Assembly (NCBI GenBank): GCA_022839045.1 | Contig: JALHDI010000138.1 | Span: 3,135 to 9,103, forward strand | DNA length: 5,969 nt | Source of the DNA: Sporomusaceae bacterium | GTDB taxonomy: Bacteria > Bacillota_C > Negativicutes > Sporomusales_B > UBA7701 | Direction: 5' to 3' | Shown: in pieces, positions 1 to 5,510 of the stretch | Numbering within the stretch: the stretch's first letter is position 1 | Layout: every line of letters starts with the position of its first letter | Translations under genes and position numbers: made by a program | The notes under the pieces: model-generated | Database searches by the model: none | What the model was told of the DNA's origin: nothing | The model's input: the letters and a program-made list of their open reading frames with translations, nothing else

Positions 1-1052
1 AGACCGGGTCGATGCAAAAAACGTCCGGGAAGATTGGCCGCGACTTTGTCGTCGGCGAAAAGGTGGAATTCCTCCCCGGCGAATACGTCATCACCAACGG
101 TACGATGACAATGTGTCCGGCTAAAGTTCCGGATTACCACGTCAGCGCCACCAAGGTGGAGATATGGCCGGGCGATAAGCTGATCGCGTACAATGCCAAG
201 TTCTGGATAAAAAATACGGTTATCTTTTCGCGGGACAAATATCAAAAGTCGTTGAAAGACGACAAGAGCGAGTTCCCGCGGGTAGGATACTCCAGCAAGG
301 ACGGTTTCTGGATCGCCCAGTACCTGGAGTACCCCATATACAACTCAGACACGAGCAGCGTGGGCGCCTATACCGACCTGGCCTATTACAGCAAGCGGGG
401 CTTCAAGCCGACTTTCGGCGTATTCGACCGCGAGCCCCGGTACGAAATATCCGTTGTTCAGGGCGAATTCCGGGACAGCAACAGTTACCTGATCAAGAAA
501 GAGCCGGAATTCCGCTTCGATTACTATAAGCGCCGGCTTGGCAACCTGCCGGTGAGCTACAATTTTTACGCCATCTACGGCAAATGGACCGATACGGCAA
601 AATCTAGCTGGCACCAGGATTATTACCTGTATTTCACCGGCGATCCCATCAAGTTCAGCAAGAAGCATCAGCTTGTTTTAGGGACGGGCCTTCAGCGTGT
701 TCGCGAAAGCTACAACGGCAGCACCTCAAATATTCAAATATATGACGCCACGCTGTACCAATACTGGTCTCCCAGGCTGACCACCTGGCAAGCGTACCAC
801 TATACAAGGAACAATTACTCGCTGTTCGATTACGGCAGCACAGCCTTGGCGCGCCAGTTCGACATTGGCTTTAGATTTACTATCGACCGGATGAACACTA
901 TTTCATTTCTGCAAACCTATGACGTCAAAAACAACAGCGTCTACGACCAAGACGTCACCTGGTATCGCAACCTCCACTGCTGGCAGGCGACGATTACTTA
1001 CCGGATCAAACGCAGCGAGTGGATTGGGCTGGTGAATGTGGCGAATTTTTAG
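1..1052 (+). CDS. lptD: LptD-like LPS-assembly outer-membrane protein, C-terminal part (5' partial)
   Basis: LptD is the outer-membrane beta-barrel that, with the LptA/LptC bridge, delivers LPS to the outer leaflet. The frame is open to the left edge (in-frame codons begin at base 3). The ATG at 12 has no Shine-Dalgarno site and falls inside the domain, so the true start lies upstream. Numbering from that ATG, residues 20-75 look like the end of the periplasmic OstA/LptA-type beta domain (ITNGTMTMC, then a P-x-Y-x-x-x-A pattern). Residues 89-130 (FPRVGYSSKDGFW ... YYSKRG) match the usual LptD junction into the barrel. The rest alternates polar and aromatic residues in about 15 probable strands and ends in a C-terminal Phe, as outer-membrane proteins do. 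The only cysteines are Cys35 and Cys323. The barrel is much shorter than the 26-strand E. coli barrel. The family call is fairly sure; strict LptD orthology is less so. Confidence 0.85.
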   Translation, partial: TGSMQKTSGKIGRDFVVGEKVEFLPGEYVITNGTMTMCPAKVPDYHVSATKVEIWPGDKLIAYNAKFWIKNTVIFSRDKYQKSLKDDKSEFPRVGYSSKDGFWIAQYLEYPIYNSDTSSVGAYTDLAYYSKRGFKPTFGVFDREPRYEISVVQGEFRDSNSYLIKKEPEFRFDYYKRRLGNLPVSYNFYAIYGKWTDTAKSSWHQDYYLYFTGDPIKFSKKHQLVLGTGLQRVRESYNGSTSNIQIYDATLYQYWSPRLTTWQAYHYTRNNYSLFDYGSTALARQFDIGFRFTIDRMNTISFLQTYDVKNNSVYDQDVTWYRNLHCWQATITYRIKRSEWIGLVNVANF

Positions 1053-1055
1053 CAT

Positions 1056-1061
1056 AAGGAG
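1056..1061 (+). promoter_or_regulatory. Shine-Dalgarno site for the TTG start of rfaE1
   Basis: AAGGAG lies just after the lptD stop codon, 11 bases before TTG 1073. An in-frame TAA at 1055-1057 rules out an earlier start. The next ATG (1124) would remove the first beta-strand leading to the GD motif, so this site supports the TTG. Confidence 0.75.
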
Positions 1062-1072
1062 AACGAGACCCT

Positions 1073-2083
1073 TTGGAAACAGATTCGATTAAACTTATCG
1101 ACAACCTGTCCGGCCGCAAGATCATGATCATCGGCGACATGGTGGCCGACATCTACCTCGAAGGCATAATCTCCCGCATCTCGCGGGAGGCGCCGGTGCT
1201 GGTGCTCGAACACGGCGGCGAAACGGTCGTCCCGGGCGGGGCTGCCAACGCCGTTCACAACGCAGCCACTCTCGGCGGCGACGTCTTCGCCGTGGGCGTA
1301 GTCGGCGACGACGCCGCCGGGCGGGAACTCGCCGCCATCCTGGCCGGCAAGAAAGTTCACACGGCCGGCCTCATCATCGACCCCAGCCGGCCGACGATCA
1401 CCAAAACGCGGGTGATGGCCGGCGGCTTGGCTACGGTAAGACAGCAGATCGTGCGCATCGACCGCGAGGCCAAGGACAGTCTTAGCCCCGCCGTCGAAGA
1501 ACGCCTCCTGGAATATATCGGGGCCCGCATCGAAACCGTGGCCGCTGTCGTCATCAGCGACTACGGCAGCATAACACTGTCGCCGGCGGTGCGCGACCTG
1601 GTCATTGCGGCTTGCCGCCGCCGGGGCATCCCCTGCATCGTCGACTCGCGCTACAATATCCTCGCCTTCGCCGGGGCGACGGTCGTGAAGCAGAACGAGG
1701 CCGAGGTCGCGGCCGCACTCGGGTATAAAACACTTGACGCCGAAGGTGCGCTTGAGAAAGCGGGCAACCAGCTGCTCGCCGCGATGGCGGCCGAAGCGAT
1801 CCTCCTCACCCGCGGCCCCGACGGCATGAGCCTGTTCGAGGCCGGTGGCAAAGTGACCCACATCCCGGTCTCCAATATAAGCGAAGTCTTCGACGTCACC
1901 GGAGCGGGCGACACAGCCGTCGTCACCGCCGCGCTGGCCCTGGCGGCAGGCGCCTCGTACGTCGAGGCGGCCCGGCTGGCCAACTTCGCGGCCGGCATCG
2001 TCGTGAAGAAGCCGGGCACGGCGACAACAACAATAGCCGAACTGCGTGAGGCGGTGGGAGCATACCATGAAAATCATCGCTAG
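1073..2083 (+). CDS. rfaE1: D-glycero-beta-D-manno-heptose-7-phosphate kinase (PfkB/ribokinase fold)
   Basis: A 336-residue cytoplasmic sugar kinase that makes heptose 1,7-bisphosphate in ADP-heptose synthesis; it corresponds to the N-terminal half of E. coli HldE. Visible motifs: IMIIGDM at 17-23, SRISREAPV at 34-42 (very typical of RfaE1), PGGAANA at 54-60, KTRVMAGG at 111-118, QQIVRIDRE at 124-132, and the PfkB anion-hole/catalytic motif DVTGAGD at 274-280 with Asp280 as the expected base. Start TTG 1073 is set by AAGGAG at 1056-1061. It begins 20 bases after lptD and overlaps rfaE2 by 17 bases, whose product catalyses a later step. Oddities: SDYGSI at 162-167 where E. coli has SDYAKG, DSRYN at 191-195 for DPK, and KQN at 206-208 for TPN. 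These may mark a subfamily, so a related sugar-phosphate substrate is possible. The rfaE2 neighbour favours heptose. Confidence 0.93.
   Translation: METDSIKLIDNLSGRKIMIIGDMVADIYLEGIISRISREAPVLVLEHGGETVVPGGAANAVHNAATLGGDVFAVGVVGDDAAGRELAAILAGKKVHTAGLIIDPSRPTITKTRVMAGGLATVRQQIVRIDREAKDSLSPAVEERLLEYIGARIETVAAVVISDYGSITLSPAVRDLVIAACRRRGIPCIVDSRYNILAFAGATVVKQNEAEVAAALGYKTLDAEGALEKAGNQLLAAMAAEAILLTRGPDGMSLFEAGGKVTHIPVSNISEVFDVTGAGDTAVVTAALALAAGASYVEAARLANFAAGIVVKKPGTATTTIAELREAVGAYHENHR
2056..2060 (+). promoter_or_regulatory. Shine-Dalgarno site deciding the rfaE2 start
   Basis: GGGAG lies 6 bases before ATG 2067, inside the end of rfaE1. It favours that ATG over an in-frame GTG at 2046, which would add seven residues unlike the family N-terminus. 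Confidence 0.7.
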
Positions 2084-2555
2084 AGATGAAGCGAAAGATA
2101 TTTCTGCCGGCCTCAAAGCCGCCGGCCTTGCAGTCGTTTTCACCAACGGCTGCTTCGACATCCTTCATGCCGGCCACGTCCGCTATCTGGCGGCTGCCAG
2201 GCAGTTGGGCGACCGGCTGATCGTCGGCCTCAACAGCGACAAATCGGTGAAAAGCTTCAAGGGAGCCGACCGGCCGATAAACTCCCAGGATGACCGGGCC
2301 GAAGTGCTGGCCGCCCTGGCGGCGGTCGACCATGTCGTCGTCTTCGACGACCGGACGGCCGAGGGCCTGGTGGCCGAAATCAAGCCCGACGTATACGTTA
2401 AGGGCGGCGACTACCGCCTGGAGGACTTACCCGAAGCCAAGATCGTGGCGTCCTACGGCGGTCGCACGGTGCTCGTTCCCGAAGTGCCGGGGCGGTCGTC
2501 CAGCAATATCATCGGCAAAATAAAGGAGACTGTTTCCCTTGGCCCCCAAAGCTGA
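2067..2555 (+). CDS. rfaE2: D-glycero-beta-D-manno-heptose 1-phosphate adenylyltransferase
   Basis: A 162-residue cytoplasmic nucleotidyltransferase that joins heptose 1-phosphate and ATP to give ADP-D-glycero-D-manno-heptose; it equals the C-terminal half of E. coli HldE. The cytidylyltransferase-fold signature is plain: TNGCFDILHAGH at 26-37 with the HxGH nucleotide-binding motif at 34-37, GLNSDKSV at 54-61, KGADRPI at 65-71, VKGGDY at 111-116, and GRSSSNII at 142-149, the usual C-terminal motif of RfaE2. The length fits a stand-alone RfaE2. ATG 2067 is chosen over GTG 2046 because of the GGGAG at 2056-2060 and the family N-terminus. It overlaps rfaE1 by 17 bases and the next GT9 gene by 17 bases, implying translational coupling. 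The other steps of the pathway (GmhA, GmhB and the HldD epimerase) are not encoded in this window. Confidence 0.96.
   Translation: MKIIARDEAKDISAGLKAAGLAVVFTNGCFDILHAGHVRYLAAARQLGDRLIVGLNSDKSVKSFKGADRPINSQDDRAEVLAALAAVDHVVVFDDRTAEGLVAEIKPDVYVKGGDYRLEDLPEAKIVASYGGRTVLVPEVPGRSSSNIIGKIKETVSLGPQS
2522..2528 (+). promoter_or_regulatory. Shine-Dalgarno site for the TTG start of the first GT9 gene
   Basis: AAAGGAG lies within the end of rfaE2, 10 bases before TTG 2539. The frame has no ATG or GTG between here and the conserved N-terminal strand, so TTG 2539 is the only reasonable start. Confidence 0.75.
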
Positions 2556-3624
2556 CCGTACCTACAACAATATTCTCATCATCAAGCTCAGCGCCATCGG
2601 CGACGTGGTTCACGCCTTGCCGGTGGCTTACGCATTGAAGCAGTGCTTCCCCGCTGCCCGCATCACCTGGGTGGTGGAGAAGCCCTCCTACGACCTCCTC
2701 GCCAACAATCCCTGCATCGACGAAATAATCATCTTCGATAAGCCGAAGCTGAAAAAAGCGTCCGGCTTCCGGGACTATGCTCCCGCGTTTATCAGGCTGC
2801 TCAGATCGCGGCGTTTCGACCTGGCCCTCGACCTGCAGGCGCTCTTCAAAAGCGGCGCCATCGCCTTCCTCAGCGGGGCGCCCGAGCGCTACGTATACTG
2901 CAACACCCGCGAACTGAGCGACAAGCTCAGCCGGCGGGTCTGCGGCCCCAACCAGGCCGGCCATGTCGTCGAGCGCTACCTCGACGTGGTGCGGGCGCTC
3001 GGCTGCGATGTAAAGCAGGCGGTCTTCCCGATCCATATCACCGCCGAGGAAGAGAAGGCGGCTACGGAAACGGCCCAGCAAGCCGGCCTCGACCTCGCCC
3101 GGCCCTACATCCTCCTCTCCCCGGGGGCCAACTGGCCCAACAAACGCTGGCCCACGTCCCTCTTCGCCGCGCTTGCGGACAAGCTGCGGCAGGACGGCCT
3201 TACCCCCGTCGTCAGCGGCGGCCCGGGCGATACCGCCCTGGCGGCGGAAATCGCCGCGGCGGCTGCCGTGCCGCCGGTCGACCTGACCGGCAAAACCTCC
3301 CTCAAACAGCTGGCCCACATCATCAAGCGCGCCCGCGCCCTGGTCGGTGGCGACACCGGGCCGATGCACCTGGCCGCGGCCCTGGCCACGCCGGTGGTCG
3401 CCCTCCACGGCCCCACCGACACCATCCGCAACGGACCATACGGCAGCGGCCATAAAGCCCTGGTGACGGCGCACGAATGCGCCGGCTGCTGGCGGCGGGC
3501 CTGCCCCAAGGGCCTCGACTGCCTGGCGGGCATAACCGTCGAGGCGGTCTATGAAGCAATAAATATCATTATGGAGACGGGCAATGATAAACCCGGAAAC
3601 GATAAAAAAAATACTGGTAATTAA
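2539..3624 (+). CDS. Glycosyltransferase family 9, probable ADP-heptose:LPS heptosyltransferase (WaaC-like)
   Basis: A 361-residue GT-B enzyme expected to transfer heptose from ADP-heptose to the LPS inner core at the inner face of the cytoplasmic membrane. The N-terminal strand ILIIKLSAIGDVVHALP (12-28) places Asp22 at the catalytic-base position (Asp13 of E. coli WaaC). PGANWPNKRWP at 195-205 gives Lys202 as the counterpart of WaaC Lys192. GGDTGPMHLAAAL at 270-282 is the GT9 donor-site signature, with Asp272 matching WaaC Asp261. The N-terminal region, including WVVEK at 44-48, resembles WaaC (heptosyltransferase I) more than WaaF. Near the C-terminus is a cysteine cluster at 314, 317, 322 and 328. 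There is no signal peptide or membrane segment. It overlaps rfaE2 by 17 bases and the next GT9 by 41, directly linking donor synthesis to donor use. The family is certain; which heptose it adds cannot be told from sequence. Confidence 0.93.
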   Translation: MAPKADRTYNNILIIKLSAIGDVVHALPVAYALKQCFPAARITWVVEKPSYDLLANNPCIDEIIIFDKPKLKKASGFRDYAPAFIRLLRSRRFDLALDLQALFKSGAIAFLSGAPERYVYCNTRELSDKLSRRVCGPNQAGHVVERYLDVVRALGCDVKQAVFPIHITAEEEKAATETAQQAGLDLARPYILLSPGANWPNKRWPTSLFAALADKLRQDGLTPVVSGGPGDTALAAEIAAAAAVPPVDLTGKTSLKQLAHIIKRARALVGGDTGPMHLAAALATPVVALHGPTDTIRNGPYGSGHKALVTAHECAGCWRRACPKGLDCLAGITVEAVYEAINIIMETGNDKPGNDKKNTGN

Positions 3625-4630
3625 CCTTGCCTTTCTCGGGGACATAATCCTGTCCACTCCGGCAATAAGGGCTCTTAAGGCGGCTTACCCTGAAGCAGAA
3701 ATCCACATGCTTGTGGTTCCGGCCACGGGTCAGATCGCACGAGGCAACCCCTATGTCGGCAAAGTCATCCTCTATGACAAGCGCGGCATACATCGTAATC
3801 TTTTCCGGCTTTGGCAATTGGGCAAATGCCTGCGGGCCGAGAAATACGACCTAGCTGTGGCTATGAACTTCGCCCTCCGAAGTGCTCTGATGGCCTGGGC
3901 TACCGGCGCCAGATACCGGCTGGGTTATGATGCCCAGCATGCGGCGCCATTTCTTACTCACGTCGCCGATTCCAGCCGGGCGAAAGTGCTGCACGAGACG
4001 GAGAATCAGCTCGCCTTATTGGCGCCGCTGGGCATCACGGCCAAGGACACCTCCCTCGCTTTCCGGGTCGATCCCGAGGCGGCCAAGGCGCTGGAACAAA
4101 AGATAAAACTGGATTCAGCCCGGCCCGCGGTAGCCCTTTGCCCCTATGGACGCCATCCGTTGAACAGCTGGACAGACCCCGGATACATCGAACTCATCCG
4201 GCGGCTTTCCCAGGTAGCGGACTGTTATCTTATCGGCGGACAGACCGAAAAAGATGCTCTGGATAAGCTAAATATTTTGGCAGAGGGCAATGCAACGGTT
4301 CTCGCCGGCACCCTCAACATTGGCGAACTCGCGGCCTTTCTCTGGTCAATTGACATGCTGGTCAGCGTTGATACAGGGCCATTGCATATCGCTGGAGCCG
4401 TGGGCACCCCCGTTCTGGGGATTTTCGGGCGCTCAGACTTTCGTATATGGGGTCCACGGGGTACCTATGATAAGGTGATATGTAAAAAGCCTGCTTGCTG
4501 GCCTTGCTACAAGCGGGAATGCGCGCACCATGATTGCATGCGACAAATCGAAGCGACAGAAGTAGCCGACATTGCGTTGGCAATGCTTGACAACCGGAAG
4601 GCGGACAAACGCGGCAATCGCGGCGAATAG
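3584..4630 (+). CDS. Glycosyltransferase family 9 protein, divergent heptosyltransferase paralogue
   Basis: A 348-residue second GT9 enzyme, probably adding another core sugar. ILVINLAFLGDIILSTP (10-26) supplies the conserved Asp20, and SVDTGPLHIAGAVGTP (261-276) is the donor-site signature with Asp263. The middle motif is altered: PYGRHPLNSWT at 187-197 aligns with the PGANWPNKRWP of the gene before it, so the conserved Lys is replaced by Asn194. A C-terminal cysteine cluster (305, 308, 313, 318, plus Cys300) resembles that of its neighbour. ATG 3584 has GGAG at 3573-3576, 7 bases upstream, and overlaps the preceding gene by 41 bases. Codon use is less GC-rich than in the previous gene (20 codons from 4262 have 11 G/C third positions; 20 codons from 3121 have 18). 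It could be heptosyltransferase II-like or use a different nucleotide sugar. Family sure, substrate open. Confidence 0.9.
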   Translation: MINPETIKKILVINLAFLGDIILSTPAIRALKAAYPEAEIHMLVVPATGQIARGNPYVGKVILYDKRGIHRNLFRLWQLGKCLRAEKYDLAVAMNFALRSALMAWATGARYRLGYDAQHAAPFLTHVADSSRAKVLHETENQLALLAPLGITAKDTSLAFRVDPEAAKALEQKIKLDSARPAVALCPYGRHPLNSWTDPGYIELIRRLSQVADCYLIGGQTEKDALDKLNILAEGNATVLAGTLNIGELAAFLWSIDMLVSVDTGPLHIAGAVGTPVLGIFGRSDFRIWGPRGTYDKVICKKPACWPCYKRECAHHDCMRQIEATEVADIALAMLDNRKADKRGNRGE

Positions 4631-4659
4631 CCGGGGGGTTATTGTTGTTCGCAGCCGTA

Positions 4660-4687
4660 TTGACAAATACTGTACGACAGATATTAT
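4660..4687 (+). promoter_or_regulatory. Sigma-A-type promoter for the GT2 gene
   Basis: The -35 box TTGACA (4660-4665) is a perfect match to consensus. A 16-base spacer leads to a -10 box TATTAT (4682-4687), a 5/6 match. Transcription would start near 4693-4696, giving a leader of about 60 bases before ATG 4755. The site lies in the only AT-rich gap of a GC-rich region, which makes chance less likely. It would let the GT2 gene and those after it be expressed independently of the upstream heptose genes. Confidence 0.75.
4666..4685. repeat. Imperfect inverted repeat overlapping the promoter
   Basis: AATACTGT (4666-4673) and ACAGATATT (4677-4685) are inverted copies around the 3-base loop ACG, with one unpaired A at 4681. 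The right arm runs into the -10 box. It could be a repressor operator or a chance pairing; no known operator is recognised. Confidence 0.4.
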
Positions 4688-4754
4688 GTTTAATATATCG
4701 CCGGCGACCACTCGTTGATAGCGGCAGCGCGGGCATTGTTGGGAGAGGTTCCTG

Positions 4755-5510
4755 ATGGCGAAATTGGCAATCCTCATCCTCACCTTGAATGAAGAAGAGA
4801 ACATCGTCCCCTGCATCGAAAGCGCCGCCTTCGCGGACGAAGTCGTCGTAATCGACAGCGGCAGCAGCGACAGGACGGTCGAGTTGGCCCGCCAGCTCGG
4901 CGCCAGGGTGGCGACCCGGAAATTCGACGGTTACGGCCCGCAGCGCAACTTCGCCCTCACGCAGACCGACGCCGACTGGGTGATGTACCTCGATGCCGAC
5001 GAACGGATAACCCCCGCGCTGGCTGCCGAGATGCGTCACGCGGCGGACAGCGGCGAACCGGCGGCGTACGAGATCCTGCGCCATAACTACGCCTTCGGCC
5101 AGCGCATTATGCACGGCGGCTTCCGGCCGGACTACTCTTTGCGGTTTTACCCCCGTACCGCCGTCTCCTGGGAAGGGGTGGTGCACGAACAGGCCAACGT
5201 CACCGTTCCCAAACGCCGGCTAAGCGGCGTCATGACCCATCATACATACACCGGCTGGGACCGCTATTTCGTCAAGTTCAATAGCTACACCACCCTTATG
5301 GCCCGGAAAATGCACGAACAGGGCAAGCGGGGCGGCATGCTCCATATAATCGTCCGGCCGTGGTGGGCCTTCTTCCGGGTCTACATCATCCAGTCCGGCT
5401 GGCGGGACGGCAGGCTCGGCTTTTTTCTGTCGGCCTTTCATTTCTTCTACACGATGGTCAAATATGTTAAACTTTACTATATGCCGAAACCGCAGAGGAC
5501 AGAAAAATGA
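4755..5510 (+). CDS. Glycosyltransferase family 2, WaaE/KdtX-like LPS core glycosyltransferase
   Basis: A 251-residue GT-A enzyme that probably adds a hexose to the inner core using a nucleotide sugar. TLNEEENI at 10-17 and DSGSSDRT at 34-41 form the nucleotide-binding start of the fold. QRNFAL at 63-68 and YLDADE at 78-83 (the metal-binding DxD) follow, and WEGVVHE at 139-145 is the acceptor-side motif typical of the WaaE/KdtX group. The C-terminal part (about 197-237) is rich in aromatic and hydrophobic residues and may lie on the membrane, but there is no clear transmembrane helix. Length fits WaaE of enterobacteria, a beta-1,4-glucosyltransferase acting on heptose I; the sugar here is unknown. 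ATG 4755 has GGGAG/AGAGG at 4741-4748 upstream. It follows its own promoter and its stop overlaps the next gene's start (ATGA). Confidence 0.93.
   Translation: MAKLAILILTLNEEENIVPCIESAAFADEVVVIDSGSSDRTVELARQLGARVATRKFDGYGPQRNFALTQTDADWVMYLDADERITPALAAEMRHAADSGEPAAYEILRHNYAFGQRIMHGGFRPDYSLRFYPRTAVSWEGVVHEQANVTVPKRRLSGVMTHHTYTGWDRYFVKFNSYTTLMARKMHEQGKRGGMLHIIVRPWWAFFRVYIIQSGWRDGRLGFFLSAFHFFYTMVKYVKLYYMPKPQRTEK

Larger units (their letters stand above)
4631..4754 (+). other. Intergenic gap between the GT9 and GT2 genes
   Basis: This is the only real gap in the window (124 bases), and its middle is AT-rich compared with the genes around it. It holds a sigma-A-type promoter, an inverted repeat overlapping it, a short palindrome downstream and the Shine-Dalgarno site of the GT2 gene (GGGAG/AGAGG at 4741-4748). 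I see no convincing terminator for the upstream genes: the best hairpin (4621-4633) has a 4-bp stem and no T-run. Confidence 0.8.

Noticed and set aside
12..14. ATG as the true start of the LptD-like gene.
   Set aside because: There is no Shine-Dalgarno site, the frame is open upstream and the protein would begin within the periplasmic domain without a signal peptide.
2046..2048. GTG as the start of rfaE2.
   Set aside because: The GGGAG at 2056-2060 is correctly spaced for ATG 2067, and the seven extra residues do not fit the family.
2107..2129. Repeated GCCGGC words near the start of rfaE2 as a regulatory hairpin.
   Set aside because: They encode the AGLKAAGLA stretch, and GCCGGC is frequent in this GC-rich sequence, so chance is the simpler explanation.
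1049..2161. A 370-codon open frame on the - strand opposite rfaE1.
   Set aside because: It is a shadow of rfaE1, produced by GC-rich third positions. The + strand protein has clear kinase motifs; the antisense one shows no recognisable domain.
2509..3657. A 382-codon open frame on the - strand, longer than the GT9 gene it covers.
   Set aside because: The sense frame carries the full GT9 signature. The antisense frame is low-complexity, rich in G, A, R and D, as expected for an antisense shadow in GC-rich DNA.
4621..4633. A hairpin (CGGC-GAATA-GCCG) at the end of the second GT9 gene as a terminator.
   Set aside because: The stem is only 4 bp and is followed by a G-run rather than a T-run.
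4670..4680. CTGT-ACG-ACAG as a LexA (SOS) box.
   Set aside because: The enterobacterial SOS box has CTGT and ACAG 8 bases apart and the Firmicute box is CGAAC-N4-GTTCG; neither fits.
4362..5186. A 274-codon open frame on the - strand across the gap and the GT2 gene.
   Set aside because: It has no family motif and overlaps a well-supported promoter and two sense genes.
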